A DNA stretch of 64,000 bases from Cheilinus undulatus (Eukaryota; Chordata; Actinopteri; Labriformes; Labridae): assembly GCF_018320785.1 (NCBI RefSeq), contig NC_054869.1, positions 41,815,789 to 41,879,788 on the forward strand, read 5' to 3'. The notes beneath the pieces are model-generated. The model searched no databases, was not told the DNA's origin, and worked only from the letters and a program-made list of their open reading frames with translations. Both the position numbers and the translations under genes were made by a program. This document shows positions 13,001 to 24,639 of this stretch, one piece after another (the stretch's first letter is position 1; each line of letters opens with the position of its first letter).

Positions 13001-13898
13001 TACATTTGCAGGTGCAACATACATGCATTCCAGACCTGTCTCCGATTAAAAATGTGTAGTGCGTTATGGACAATAAGACACCATGTAGCCCAGCACTGTT
13101 GAACATCTTAAGATAGACATCAACAAGAACTGGAAATAATCCCACTTTCAATACTGAAACAATTGGAGACTCCAGTCCTCAGGTGCTTCAGACATACAAA
13201 AAAGTGGTTAACATTCAACTGTCCTAACTTTTTTGGGACTTGTTGCAGGCATCCAATTTAGAATGCGGGTATATTTAGGAAATAAAAATGAAGTGTATCA
13301 GTTTGAACATTAAATGCCTTGTGTAAGTGATGTATTCTATTTGATTAAGTTAAAAATTATTTGTGAATCACTTTTTTCCATTTTTATTCACATCCTACAC
13401 GATGTCCCAACCTTTTTGGAATAGGAGCTTTTATGAAAATATGTACACACAAAGCTGAAGCAGAAGTAATTTGTTGAAGTATTATTGAAGTTTACCATTC
13501 AAATATTTCTCTTCAGGGATGGACAGTCAGGAAAACTGACCGTAGACGACTACGGAGCAAAAACAGGCCGCTCACTCGGAAAGATGCGACAGCTCAACAT
13601 TAACGGACCCTTATATGTTGGTGGGTGGAGCTGACAACTCATAATCCCATAAATCCTGTATATGAAGCAAAGATTAAACCACATTTTTACTGCTTATACT
13701 TCTAGTCTCTGGCTCTAATGTTTTTCATTTTATTCCCTTGATGAAGGTGGCATGAAGGAGATAGCCCTCCACACGAACAGACAGTACGTTGGGGGCTTGG
13801 TTGGCTGCGTGTCCCACTTCACTCTGTCCACTGATTATCACTTAGCTCTGGTGGAGGACGCCGCTGATGGAAAGAACATCAACACCTGCTCCAACTAA
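3957..13898 (+). CDS. egflam: Pikachurin (EGFLAM), C-terminal 294 residues, 8 exons, 5' part outside window
   Basis: Pikachurin is a secreted matrix protein (FN3, EGF and laminin-G domains) of the photoreceptor ribbon-synapse cleft. It binds dystroglycan and aligns bipolar dendrites. Exons joined here: 3957-4073, 6084-6264, 6719-6742, 6940-7018, 7147-7290, 10058-10141, 13517-13620, 13747-13898 (885 nt, 294 codons plus TAA, no frame break). Residues 1-65 close LamG2. Residues 66-97 are an EGF domain with six Cys at 66, 71, 77, 86, 88, 97. Residues 100-107 are a microexon. Residues 108-294 are LamG3, with the late disulfide pair C265 and C292. The tail [16 protein letters not shown] and the ending GKNINTC are diagnostic of this protein. 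Earlier exons (FN3, EGF1/2, LamG1) must lie upstream; none was recognised in 1-3956. Identity rests on remembered family sequence. Agrin and perlecan share the fold but not this tail. Confidence 0.93.
4140..4470. repeat. Diverged dispersed repeat, two partial units
   Basis: Two related stretches (about 4150-4330 and 4390-4470 continuing after 5103) share TAGCAGCAGTTTTATCAGAA, GGCAAAG-ACTGCACT and AAAGCTTTTC-TGA-GG-AAA-ATGTTTTTGC. A third copy is at 40755-40890. The second unit is interrupted by the TTAA element at 4471. Confidence 0.5.
4471..5103. mobile_element. TTAA-flanked MITE with TIRs TTAAAGGGGACAT
   Basis: The left end TTAAAGGGGACATgTT (4471) is the inverse of the right end AAtATGTCCCCTTTAA (about 5087-5102). 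It sits inside a dispersed repeat at a TTAA-type site, as expected for piggyBac-like cut and paste. It is non-coding and carries a tRNA-like insert (4745-4816). An inverted partial copy lies at 12540-12708. Confidence 0.65.
4745..4816 (-). repeat. tRNA-like sequence (SINE-type) inside the TTAA MITE
   Basis: On the minus strand an A-box-like TAGCTCAGTGGGTTG is followed about 30 nt later by a B box GGTTCAAATCCC, with tRNA-like spacing. The acceptor-stem ends do not pair convincingly and no CCA or clean anticodon loop is evident, so it is called tRNA-derived, not a working tRNA gene. Confidence 0.5.
5456..5607. repeat. Perfect 27-bp inverted repeat, 98-nt loop with hammerhead-like core
   Basis: The arms at 5456-5482 and 5581-5607 are exact reverse complements (27/27). 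The loop carries, on the minus strand, CTGATGA (5558-5552) and GAAA (5537-5534), preceded and followed by short self-complementary stretches. This looks like a teleost dispersed-repeat end (the TTCATCAGGGC motif recurs at 26135). Confidence 0.7.
6084..6264 (+). CDS. egflam: egflam exon: LamG2 end plus EGF3
   Basis: Starts after a strong pyrimidine tract (ctctccag) and ends at AAAG|gtcagt, leaving one base for the next codon. The EGF spacing is C-x4-C-x5-C-x8-C-x1-C-x8-C. The motifs CANGGTC and CDCPLGYDG are classical. Confidence 0.92.
6719..6742 (+). CDS. egflam: egflam 24-nt microexon (ECGNYCLN)
   Basis: The exon is only 24 nt, flanked by gagcag and |gtaagt. It adds exactly eight residues (ECGNYCLN) between EGF3 and LamG3 without changing frame. 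If skipped, the flanking exons still join in frame (CQK-A-VTEAIE). From memory, mammalian EGFLAM has the same optional octapeptide. Both Cys are even-numbered extras next to the EGF module. Confidence 0.85.
6940..7018 (+). CDS. egflam: egflam exon: start of LamG3
   Basis: 79 nt. Acceptor tgttctcag, donor AAAAG|gtcagt. Encodes [15 protein letters not shown], the first strands of LamG3, residues 108-134. Confidence 0.9.
7147..7290 (+). CDS. egflam: egflam exon: LamG3 middle
   Basis: 144 nt. Encodes residues 135-181 with the laminin-G hallmark [12 protein letters not shown] and [12 protein letters not shown]. Acceptor tctcttag, donor TTCAG|gtattt. Confidence 0.92.
8285..8886. repeat. Probable degenerate dispersed element, non-coding
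   Basis: A locally GC-richer, CpG-bearing stretch within an AT-rich intron, with palindromic pieces (GGAGCAAAATCACTCC) and repeats of gccaat. It resembles decayed fish DNA transposon ends, but no matching second copy or clean TIR is visible in the window. Confidence 0.3.
8887..9636 (+). mobile_element. Tc1/mariner relic, internally deleted
   Basis: Pieces of a Tc1 transposase in shifted frames: [14 protein letters not shown] leading to [12 protein letters not shown] (linker after the HTH), then [15 protein letters not shown] with a stop in place of the Trp before GKLK, then a C-terminal [15 protein letters not shown]. The part with the first catalytic Asp is missing. The 3' end reads ggggggctaataatctggac, a common Tc1 terminus. 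Confidence 0.7.
10058..10141 (+). CDS. egflam: egflam exon: LamG3, [10 protein letters not shown]
   Basis: 84 nt after a 2.8 kb repeat-filled intron. Acceptor gctctag, donor GTGAG|gtaagc. Encodes YNLGSG and the Lam[11 protein letters not shown] strand, residues 183-210. Confidence 0.92.
11128..11145 (+). repeat. tRNA-derived SINE, 5' part (A-box half)
   Basis: GTGGCCTACTGGGTTAAGT has tRNA A-box character. It continues after the hAT insertion at 11885 as gtttaggcac...GGTTCGAACCC. Confidence 0.55.
11146..11884. mobile_element. Non-autonomous hAT element (TIR CAGTGGTTTTCAAAC)
   Basis: Ends CAGTGGTTTTCAAACTTTTT and ...ATTTGAGAACCACTG are inverted, the classical hAT terminus. Flanking octamers ggttaagt and gtttaggc match at 5 of 8 sites, consistent with an aged 8-bp target duplication. 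739 bp with no transposase. Confidence 0.75.
11885..12045 (+). repeat. tRNA-derived SINE, 3' part
   Basis: Contains B box GGTTCGAACCC followed by a unique body and the tail aataaaggcattaaaaagcccaaaaataaat. It is the same family as 12365-12525. Confidence 0.75.
12365..12525 (+). repeat. tRNA-derived SINE, second copy
   Basis: GGCCTGGGTTCGAATCTGGCCTGTGG is a Pol III B box. The body matches the copy at 11885-12045, and the copy ends in (AAAT)n after aataaatctt. The A-box half is not recognisable. Confidence 0.75.
12540..12708. repeat. Inverted partial copy of the TTAA MITE
   Basis: The reverse complement of about 4471-4640: ctcattctgagcagggctaa, gcaacaaacttcacaggcatg, taaacttgtcttaaaggggta, ending at atgtcaccttta. 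Confidence 0.65.
13010..13440. mobile_element. Probable Tc1/mariner 3' relic
   Basis: No open frame, but sequence blocks typical of fish Tc1-like termini: tcctaacttttttgggacttg and, at the end, gatgtcccaacctttttgga. Weak evidence; the boundaries are approximate. Confidence 0.4.
13517..13620 (+). CDS. egflam: egflam exon: LamG3, VDDYGAKTG
   Basis: 104 nt after a 3.4 kb intron. Acceptor ctcttcag, donor GTTG|gtgggt. Encodes [17 protein letters not shown] and [11 protein letters not shown], residues 210-245. Confidence 0.92.
13747..13898 (+). CDS. egflam: egflam terminal coding exon with TAA stop
   Basis: Residues 246-294. Contains [13 protein letters not shown] and the C-terminal Cys loop (C265, C292). 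The preceding intron is short (126 nt). Stop TAA at 13896-13898. Confidence 0.93.
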
Positions 13899-15010
13899 AG
13901 ACTGGCTCCAGTACTTAAAAAGTCCACTTTTGATTGGAGCATCAAGCAGCTGATGTGAAAGACTGTCCTGCACCAGATGAGTGAAAACAAATCAATTTGG
14001 GTCTAATTCAGAGCTGATGGTCTTTAACCGGAGCAGTGAACGTTTAAGTGGTTTCTGTGTGCAAAGTTTTCAAACACCTACCTTCCAAGCTGTAAGTTAA
14101 ATTCTAACAATCATGTCTTGTTGAATTGCTCTGAAAATGTCACAAGAAGCAAGGAAAAAATGGAGAATATTACAAAGCACAAGCACTCTTTAAAAGCAGA
14201 GAAAAGCTAAGCATTGTGGGAAATGAGGGTCGTTGAAAAACCTTTTGAAGGACATTTGTTTTCAGGGGATGATTCCAATTGAATCTTTATTTTTCTACCG
14301 TAAATCCCTGTTTGATTGCTGGAAGACGTGAGCAATCAGAGGGATCAACAGCTATTGCCAGTTTTTCATGAACCTGACCTAGATGCAGCACAGATCACCG
14401 TCTTTGTAGAGGATTTTGGTTTTGGCCCTAGAAGACATGTTTTTTAACTTTATTTTGTAGGATTTTCTATTGTGTTTGTGACGTGCTATCAGTCTGTAGA
14501 CTCATTTTTAAAAGTCTGAATGTCAGTTTTTTTTACTGGTCGCTAGTTTTAAAAGGTGAAGATGCCAGCCACGCAAAATATTTGCTTCTTTGTACCTTCT
14601 TTTTATTCTTTAGTTGACATCCTCCTTTGTTGGAACTCTCACACCCCCGGTCACATGCAAGTCTGATGTGGACATGGTAAAGCAGATCAAATCACTGAGA
14701 AACTGTGCATGACAGTATCAGTAGTATCATTCAAACCACCCTACTGCTGTCTGCAAGCTAATGTTTATTTATTTATTTTTTTTCAAAAAAGAGATGATTT
14801 TTAATATGTTATTTGCTGTTCAAAGTTAGTAGCAGTGCTTTAAAAAGCTCTCTCAACCCTCAAAATTTTTCAAATGTTCCATCTCCAATGCTTGAATAAT
14901 TATTGTATGATAAAAATGTTGACACCCCAAGAAGTGAAACCAAATTTGAATGAGATGCTTTACTGTACCTATGTGCTTTATCAGAAATTAAATGTTGGTT
15001 TTTATTTGAG
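13899..15010 (+). other. egflam: Probable egflam 3'UTR
   Basis: Non-coding sequence after the stop with no recognisable transposon. A candidate poly(A) signal ATTAAA lies at 14987-14992, followed by a TG/T-rich stretch (tgttggtttttatttgag). The 3'UTR would be about 1.1 kb. The end is inferred from the signal only. Confidence 0.5.
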
Positions 15011-18000
15011 TTTACACTGTGTAAGTGTGTCAAGAGTAAAAAAGCTTTTAAATAATTTGCATCCTGTGTGAGACATCATGTATTTGTTGAATGTGATCTT
15101 ATCTCTGAACGTTAGGATTGATTTGTCGATGTATAGCTGTTTTTGCACATGCACTCCTGAACATTTCTGGAAACTTGAGATGTTCCTCAGTTGCATACGT
15201 GTATTTAACGATGGGCGTTCATTGTGCAATTGTGGAATGTCAATTCACACTGTGCAAGTCCATTAGGGGTGGGAGTATTGATACTACAGTATCGATATAT
15301 CAATATTTACAAAGAACTTTAGGTATTGATCACTTGATACTAAATGAGTACTTGAAAGTATTCTTGCCAACACTTCTTCCCTGAGTTCTTCCATGCCTCT
15401 CTCTCCATTAGACTGTGTTGCCTTTACTAATTGCCATTGTCACGTGACGTTGGAGACCAATCAGAAATATCTGTCCTACCATACCAAGTGACTTTGGGGA
15501 CCAAAGTACTCAGAGGCCACATGCCAATACCACAAAGTGTATGAAGACCAAATTGTGATGCAGAAACATGAAAACAAGACAATAGACATGACTTTATTTT
15601 CCCTGTGAGAAATTCCACTTTGGCCCTCATTTATCAAATGTGGGTGGATACCAGCACAGATTTGGGTGTAGAAATCATCTTATGTTAAGGTCCATGTGTT
15701 ATTTATGAAACGTGCATGTCTGGCCAATAGCAGTGTTCAAATTGAAGCAGCTGAAAACAATTGTCATTTAAATAACACTGTCCTAAATATTCACTGTTCA
15801 GCCGGCCTTACCCCTAGAGTTTCCAACTGTGAGACCCGTAATATGGCAAAGAAACCTGCTCCCTTTATTATGGTTTCAGTCTCCATGTCAGAGAATTAAA
15901 GGACATTTAAAATGCTGTTTTTCAGCCTTAAAGTGGCATTAAAGTGAGTCAGAAACATCATGTGTCGAGGGAAATTACTGCAGTGGTTAACAGCTTTGTT
16001 GGTCAACTCCAGCTGATTTTGTAGTATTTAATTTAAACATTATAAATAACTTCAATATGATATTATCATAATTCTTGACACTAAGATTACAATATAATCA
16101 GTACACTTTACATCTGGGTTTTAAAAACAAGGTCAGGTCTTAAGATGAAGGCATAAACGTGTGCTTAGGCTCTTAAAGAAGCAGCATGTTAACAGGAGAG
16201 AAGAGTGGCTGTGATTCCTCAGGTATTATTATTAACGTTAGCTAAATATAAATGTCAGTGACATGCCAGCTTATAGCACAGATAAATTACTCTCCTCTGG
16301 CTGTTCATGAGACATAAAAATACAGAACATTACATTACATTACTGAGATGTCTGTTAGCCTATAGAAGAAATGAATTGTTATAATTTCTGTTTTTCCTCT
16401 TAGTGTAACATGAGTGTTAAAGCACAACTTGGGCAGTACATAACGCAGAATGGAGTCCACTAGTATATTATGTTTTGTGATTCTGAGTAGTACTTTCTGT
16501 ACCATAGATGAGTCATGGAAATCCCACTAGATTCATCTTGAGTCTTTACCCTCTAATACCTGTCCACTGATGGCTGCTCAGTCAGGATTATGACTTACAG
16601 AAAATGATCTTTATTTCATCACACAGCTCAGTCAGACTCATGTAACTGTGTCTGATTAGAATTCTTCCTGTGATGTAAGCTACTAACAGGTAACCTACAT
16701 CTTTTCTCTGCTCTCTGCTGCATCAGTAATATCACCATGTCTTAGCATCAACTCATTAGCACAATGCTAATGATCAGATGGGGCATGGTAATGAGCACTG
16801 AGTGCCGCTCAGTGGAATTTAATATTGAGTTTGATTCGATCGTGCTGCTGCCGCTGCTGTCACAGATTAACTAAACATGAGTGCACAAACAAACACAAAG
16901 CAGTGGAGCACACTGGAGCAGAACTCTTAAACTTGAGTTAAATGAACTCTTAAGCATGAACTGAGATCCAACGTGATCCACTGCAGCATCACATCATCTC
17001 ATTTAGATTAAACTGTTCGGTTATATTGAGGTCATTCACATTTTATCACAGTTTGAGTTCAGAGGTCACCTCTGAAAGCTTCCCTTTAAATCCACCACAT
17101 TCAGTTCCCTAATGATAAAGATCCTGAATGATAACTAACAGCCTCTAATGTGATTTTATCTATTCATAATGTATGCTCCCTTTTATTAAGGCCGTTAGTG
17201 GAACAGTTATCTAACCTGGACTCTAACCCTAATCTTTTTCTCACTAAGAATATTAATATCAAAATGAATTCTGTATCAAATCGTATAACCTACATTAGGG
17301 AGGCTAAAACCTCAAACTGCTCCAGTTACAGCTAATAACACAGTTAAAATGTTCAAATACTCAAATCACAGGAAAACAAAAACAATTTTATCTTGTTGGT
17401 GACTGATTCAGGCTGTCTGAGGGGCAGAATTCAATAGTTTAACTCAGAAAAGCAAGAATTATTTTCAAACCATTTGCATGCAGAGGATGACCATTTCTGA
17501 GCATTTAGAGATGCAGAAATGTTGTTGCAATGTATGCTCTCCATCTAAAGGCACAACCAGAAGGCTCTTGATCACATCTTGCTCATTCAGCTGTCTTAAA
17601 GGGCACTATTTGAGATTTTTTGTGTTTACTTCATCTTCAGAAGGGTTGCCAATAAAGGATATTTATCCAGGATTCTCTCTTCAGTTTCCTATGTGGACCC
17701 TAAACTATGTTTGGATGAGATGCCAACACATAGGATATCAATGCCTTCCATGCCTTCGTAGCTCTTAGATTTGCTTTTCTGACAAGCCTGAAACTTAGGT
17801 GGCTTTCCGGGGTCTTCAAAGACCGAAAGTCCATTCCAGGAACTCGACACTGAACTTCTTTTTATCCAGTTTATCAAATCCATTTTTCTATTGTTTCTGC
17901 AGCTAATGCTATCCGCCATTTTGTATCCCATTCTTTGTCAAACTGCGCATGTCTTTGTGCTAAGAAAACTGCTCATACTGGAGAGAAAGAGAGCCCGTGA

Positions 18001-21000
18001 TGTGGCCCTCTGTGTCACTGCAGACAGGAGCTGCTTTGGGTAATGGCTAAAAAAGAGCCAATACAAAGAATTCAAGGATTTTTTTGTGAAAATGTAAATA
18101 TTTTGAAGAGTTTTTTAAATTACAGTATGAATATTTTTTCACTGATTGGTCCCCAAGGGATAGGAGAACAAGTTTGTGCAACATAGTCAATGTTGTTTTC
18201 ACACCAGATGTGAGTACAACAATTCCCACAAGTTAATCACATGATAAGTTGATGTACTTGAGCAGACACAAGTTTACCTCAGGTGGCGAGTCCCACTGAA
18301 TGAGCGAGTAATTCATGCAAATGAGGCAAATTTGTGGCATATTTAATGCGTCATTTGCTAATTTGCAAGAGTTGAAAAAATCTGAACTCAAGTGAATCAC
18401 TCAAGCTGTGGTGGCCAATCAGCATGGAGATCCTCTGGTGACAAATCTCTTAAGGGCCAGCCTTAGGGATTCATTCAACTGGGAGATGGAGGAGAAACCA
18501 ACACAATGTGCCTGTTTCTCTGGCACAGGAATTTAAAAGAAGCTCGCTTGGAGGAAAGTAAGAGAGGATCTTGGATTGCCTGGTAAGTTGTGAAAACATT
18601 TGTCTGTCACTTGATTTCAGCCACTACCAAGTTAGCACCATGGCTGCCCAAGTTAGCATAGCCCCGTTCTGCGAGCTAATATGTCCTTCACTACTTGACA
18701 TGTTTGTATGTTTGTTGACAACTGACTGAATGGGAGGAGAGAGCCCCTTCTTACTTGCACCTTTTGGGCTCTTGCGTACATGCAATTTGAGTAAGTGAGT
18801 AAGTTATTTGCACAAATTAAGAAAATTAAGCAGGTAAACTCCATTTATTTACAGTGAACACATTTTTTTTCATTATTTACCATGTGTCACACATAAAAAT
18901 ATTTGAGTTTAAATATCTATTTGTTTTTTGTCCCATTTTATTTATAGTCCCAAAGCTTTAAAAAAAATTCAACTGACATTACTGCAGTACACATTTTAAA
19001 GCTTGACTGTGCACCACAGTGTTGATGTTTTAGAAGATTTCTAAGGCGATAAGTCCAGGTGAGACAAAAGCTGAAGGTGATTTAGGCACCGTTTAAAAAA
19101 TACAGATTCATCGCTGGTATTGGAAAAATCCCAAATGATACCCAAATCTTAAACTATGTGAATCAACTTTAATAAATCTCTTAGATACCAGGGATTATTT
19201 GCAGGATTTTATCACTGAAATTTGTAAAACTGAAACCAGGTCTGAACATCTATCCTACAGCATATTGAGACAACTCTAGAAGAACGAAATTCTAAATTTT
19301 TTTTTTTCTCCAAGAAAAAAAGTTTCAGGTTTTAGAGTGTCAAACATTATTGAGAGCCAAAATTTAGAATTTTGGGGATTATTTAGTCAAAAATTACCCA
19401 CTGCATGGAAGAAGGTCATACCAGATGACGCAGTTTTCTATGCACAAGTCCTGTAGTTGAGAGCCCAATTAAATGATACTGTTACCGAGACTAAGCAACA
19501 TGTAAGTACTTTTGATTTTAGCTCGGACTCATCAGCTAATCATTGCCATCTGGACCTAGTAGAGACATTTCTGAAAACTGGGTTTTATGGGACCACTGTT
19601 TCAACTTCATAATGGCATAAATGTATGACTTTCTAAAGCTGGAATTCTCCATTTTATAAAGACAGATTTTAACTTTTTTTTTACCATTAAAGTATGACTG
19701 TATAAACTAATATATCTTAAGTTTGGCTTCTGATAAATTTACAACTTCAAAATAAAAAAAAATGTCATTTTTTTCTGTAAAATGTATTCTTTCTATTTTA
19801 TACTATTATTATTTTTTTGCTCTTCATACATCTCATACTAACTTTTAATAATATTTCAAAGGGCAAAAATAATGGTTATAGCATTAATGTGTCACAAAAC
19901 AAAACTCCCTCTGATAATTTTCACTGAACTTCAGTGGTGGTTAAACACATTTACTTCAGCAGCACTGTATAGTTTGTGTTTGCTGTCTTGGTTCCAACCT
20001 TAAATTTCTCAGATTTGTCCAGCAGAATTTGAGAAGTTATGAAATCTTGACCCACTTGCCAGAGCCTGCAGTTGGATGCTGGAGTGTGGTGGGTGTAAAG
20101 CAAGACCCCAGAATCTCTTCTGCTGAACCCTGCATCGATGTGAAGAATCTTTGACCTCTCTTCATGTTATGTGTCATGTATGTGCTTTATTTAACAGGGG
20201 CTACATGATGTCACCGCTGAGCTGCAGCTTATCTCTGTCTTGGTTTCTAAGGACGTCACCGGTACAATATGACAATGTCACCAGGGTAATTTGGTATTAG
20301 TTATTATCAGAACCATCTAAATTGCTGGCAAAAGCTGTGCACTAAATAAAAGAACCAACCTGAAACTGAAAATAGGTGGGAGCACCAGCCTTTAAACGGA
20401 CGACATGGATGGAAATCGCAGGCACAGTTGTTTGACCTTGTGTGTTTTCCTTTCAGTCCTTGCTCACATAATCTGTTGTAAGTGCGTTACCAAACAAGGT
20501 GATATTCTGTTGGATTTGTATTCCTCCTGTTCATCACACTCAAAGATAATACTGTATTTTATGGTAGGAAGGGAGGTCATTAGTTACGCCTGTCAGATGC
20601 GTTTGATTGTTTCCACTGATTTGGCCTACTTTTCACTGGTGATTCTGAGAAATGTATGCATGGAATTACAAGAGGTGAAAGATGAACTAATGTGCACCAA
20701 GCAAAATATAAGGTAGGGATGGCCTGTTCATGTAATTTTCCCCACAGATACTGTCCATTTAAAAAACAAAAGATTGCCCAATACAGATCAGGTTTCTTGA
20801 GAGAAGACCAAAATCTTCCCAAAGAGCAATGCAACAAGAATCTTAACGTAAAGAGAACAGATACTTAGAACTCAGATTACTGTTTTGTTGAAACTAGTAA
20901 TGTAATGTTTTGTTTCAAATTCTGTGGAATGAGGCAGGTCAGGTATGAGATTATAGGCCAGTTCTGCATGTAGTCAGCCTTTAATCCTGTACTGCTCCGG

Positions 21001-21557
21001 CCTTCTGATGTTGTGACGGGAGATCCATCTCTTTTAAGAGATCCAGATAATCTGACTCACTCAGGAGCACTGGTTGTGTGGCTCCCAAACAGCTCTTCAT
21101 TTGGTAACAGTTTGGCTTTTTAAATGTGGATTAGATAATGACAAAAAATGGAGGAAAGGAAACTGGCACTTTAACTGGAGCTGGCTTCTGTGGTTCACAT
21201 AAAAGAGTCGTTTTGTAGCGCAAGCTTGTTTGTGAGCACCACATCATTATTCAGTCGCTCACCCCATAAAGTCTATTTGGTTCAAAGTACATCACCCTTT
21301 CATTGTTTGTGACAAAATGAGGATTTTTAATATGTTAAGGAGCTCAGCTAGCCTCTTAGCTCAGTACAAGACTCCTCAAGACTCATTTCCCTTTATCTGG
21401 CTCGACAATGCTAAAAGCTAAGAGGTGTGCAGGAGGGTTAGGGTTAGGACAAGGACTGAGAGATTTGCTATACTGACCACCACCACGGCAGGTAAATCAG
21501 TTAAACTGTGGAAAAAAATCAATTCTTTGTAAAGTACAGGGAACTTACTTCATGTTC
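15011..21557. other. Intergenic, no gene recognised
   Basis: Between egflam and the next repeat. It contains a MITE-like end (ggccctcatttatcaaatg at 15622) and AT-rich unique sequence. A 103-codon ORF at 20405 starts with ATG but has no recognisable domain, no splice context and biased composition. Confidence 0.6.
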
Positions 21558-22083
21558 AGTGCTTAACAAATTTATTAGACCACCCTAGCCCTAACCAAAG
21601 TAAGGTTTATGCCACAGCGGCCCTAAATTAACAGCATTGGTAATTACCAAAATCATTTTTTATGTTTCTGCAATGGTTAATACACCAATATGTAGAAGCT
21701 CTTTGACCCAAATGATATTTTTAATGCTAAAATATAATTATTATTGTTATACATGAATTTTCAAATTTACTGATTTACAAAAAACTGAAAAAATAGTAAA
21801 GCACATTAATATTTCTTGATTAATATGTCAAATTATAGTTATTTATTTGCATTCCTGAACAGAAAAATGAGTTTTAGTGGTTGAATGTTATGCTTGATTG
21901 ATTTCTGACTTCTCAGAGAAGCCCAGGGAGCCAGCTCAAATTTGGGTGAATTCAGTTTGAAATCCCTCATTCCTGTGCAAAATGGTAAAACGTGGAAGAG
22001 TCCGCATTAAAGTGCTTCATGATGCTGGATGGTCTTTGAGACAAATATGACAGGCGGTCTAATAAATTGGTTAAGCACTGTAT
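21558..22083. mobile_element. Short Tc1-like element with TIR CAGTGCTTAACAAATTTATT
   Basis: The left end near 21558 and the right end aataaattggttaagcactg (to about 22080) form imperfect inverted repeats beginning at TA. The interior holds a piece resembling the transposase start (aatggtaaaacgtggaagag). The element is an internal-deletion derivative of about 525 bp. Confidence 0.65.
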
Positions 22084-23398
22084 GTAGAAATTTTCTGATT
22101 ATTATTGCAGTTTACAGGTCAATTTTGAGCTTTAAAGTACTAACTTCTCACCGTTCCAATTCATAATAGCTGCTGTTCTTTACTTCAGGCATTCAGGATC
22201 ACATGATTAAAAACAACCTTTAAGGTACATCTACAGTACACCAACATTTTTTGTCCAAGTTCAGAACATTTGTGGAGCACTGGTCTCTACTTGTCATGTT
22301 TTGTTATTGTTTTGATTGAGAACCCCCTGGCAGTGGAATTTACATAGTTTGCTCATAAATACTTAATTGAATAAGTCTTTAAATAGAAAACAGTACCCTA
22401 TAGTGTGACAGTGCTAGAGAAATTAATTAGTTAGCACGAACCATATCAATGATTCAGTAACCATCTGGTTAACTGCTACAGTTGTATATAGAAGTCAAAG
22501 CACTTAAAAAGACTAAAAAGCTTCTAATTTAGACTAAATGCTGGTCGGTGTTGAAAGAACCCAGCCCACTGAGCTGAAAAATCTCATCTAGAGCAGGTGA
22601 AACTAGAGTGTGGTGGTTTCAGGGTGTCTTTGAGAGTTAAGGTCACACCACTTGTTCTTTTTCATGTCAAATAAATTATGTACATTTTGCATTCACATGA
22701 GAGGAAATGTAAATTACCGGATGAACAGACAGATTTCCGCTTTTGTCTGTTCTGTGATATAAGTGTACATTAAAGTTTAAATCTTCACAAGAGACATTTT
22801 TTCCTCTAATATCCGTTGCACTGGTCATTTAATGAATCCTTTTTTAGAAACAACAGATTATACAAGTTTAAGGGACACAATCATGTCTTGTTGCAGCTCA
22901 CTGTAATCCTTTAGGCACAAAGATTACACACGGCAATGAATTGGAATTCCTCTTTCAAAACCTCGTCTGGAGATAAATCAGAGACTCAGGAGATGTTTAA
23001 GATCAACTGAAATTAGATTTTTACTCGTAAAATGAATGTAGGGGTCTCAGCAGGCTGACTTATGTCATGATGTTATGAAAATCTAACCCATGATCACAGG
23101 GGGAATCATGTTTATAAAAAGATACTGCTCAGCCATACTATATATGTCTCTTATTTCATCTGGAATATGTGATGCATAGGTAGAGCTGTTATATATTGCC
23201 AGTAAAAGGTGGGATATCTGCAGCTTTTACCCCTTGTATGCAATATGAAACACATGGAGGGAGATTGGTGGGAGAACATCATTCCACCCATGATCTGTCA
23301 TCCGAGGTAGTAAAAGAAGCTTGAAGGGATATTTTGGTATTTTTGAAGTTTATGCACAATAACCATTCCAGCATAGAGGTGACACCTATGGCACCTAT
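22084..23398. other. Intergenic, nothing recognised
   Basis: AT-rich unique-looking sequence without ORFs, repeats or RNA genes that I can identify. Confidence 0.6.
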
Positions 23399-24470
23399 TG
23401 TCATGATCCAGGTTCTGATTTGTTAGGTTATGAGTTTTTCTAGTGTATTTCCTGTGTTTAGTTCTTGATCCCTTGCATTTTCCTTTGTTTATTCTGTGAT
23501 TTCCATGTTTCTAGTTTTATTTTGTATTTAGGTTTCCTAGTTGTATAATTCTAGTTTATTCCTTGTTTCATGTCTAGTTTTACTCCTAATGTTTCATGTT
23601 TGGTAATTCCCTGCTTCATGTTAGTTTTACATTCCCTGTTTCATGTTTAGTTAATTCCTGTGTCTCATGTTTAGTTTTACTCCCTGTGTTTCTTGTGTGG
23701 TTTATTCCCTGTGCTTCTTGTTTAGTTATTCCATGTTTAGTTTATTCCCTGTGTTTTCTGTCTAGTTCACTCCTTGTTTCATGTCTAGTTTTACTCCTCG
23801 TGTTTCATGTTTAGTATTCTCTGTATTTCTTGTTTAGGTTTACATTCCCTGTGTTTCATGTTTAGTTACTTCCTGTGCTTCTTGTTTAGTTATTCCATGT
23901 TTTGAATTACTCCCTGTGTTTCATGTTCAGTTTTTCTCCCTGTGTTTTAGTTTCCCTCCGTGTGTTTGGTTTTTTGTATCCTCCTGTGTTTCCTTTGTTC
24001 AGCTTCTAGTGTTTAGCTTTGTCATTCAGTCCTCGTGTGCTTCTTGTGTAAGGTTCCATGTTTCCTGTTTTACTTTGTAGTTGCCTTCCCTTGTGTGTGA
24101 TTCCAGTTTTGCTTCCTGCCTGAGTTTCCCTCCACTTTGATTATCCTCACCAGTTTCACCTGTGTCTCATTATCCACACCTGTCTCCCATAGTGCAATCA
24201 CTCTCAGTGTATTTAGTCTCTGTGTCTCCCTGTGTCCGTGTCGGTTCATTTGATGTCTTCACCATGCCTGTACTCCTCATGCTTCCCTCGTGCCTCCTTG
24301 GATTTTGTTTGTTTCATAGACTTTGATTTTTGTTTCCGGTGATTTAGTTTCAAGTAAGTTTGTTTGAAATTAAATCTTCCTTAGTTTATCTGCATTGGGT
24401 TCCTTCCCTTTTGAGTTTTACCTGAAACCTGACACCTATGTTGACACCTGACGCCTGACACCCGCCGTAC
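23399..24470. repeat. T-rich dispersed element with degenerate minisatellite (about 23440-23960)
   Basis: Loose tandem units of the form ttCCCTGTGTTTCaTGTTTAGTTt recur 15 or more times with length variation (about 22-35 bp). They are followed by blocks common in fish dispersed repeats (attatcctcaccagtttcacctg, gcattgggttccttccctt) and a short tandem tgacacctga array near 24425-24460. Confidence 0.5.
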
Positions 24471-24639
24471 ATACACATTACACAGCATAAGCGTGAGAGA
24501 GTAATGCTGCAAGGCAAGGACCGCCATGGAGCTAGACAACTGAACCTTAATACAACAGACAGCTGCTGATTACTGAAAGCACTGGGTCGGTTATAAAACT
24601 TATCTAGAGCACAGCCGGTATGATGCAGGCCTGATTCAA

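Noticed and set aside
20405..20716. 103-codon ATG ORF with hydrophobic start
   Set aside because: Signal-peptide-like start, but no family resemblance, no splice or poly(A) context; chance ORF most likely.
21432..21448. Telomere-like gggttagggttagg
   Set aside because: Only two units; too short to be an interstitial telomere array.
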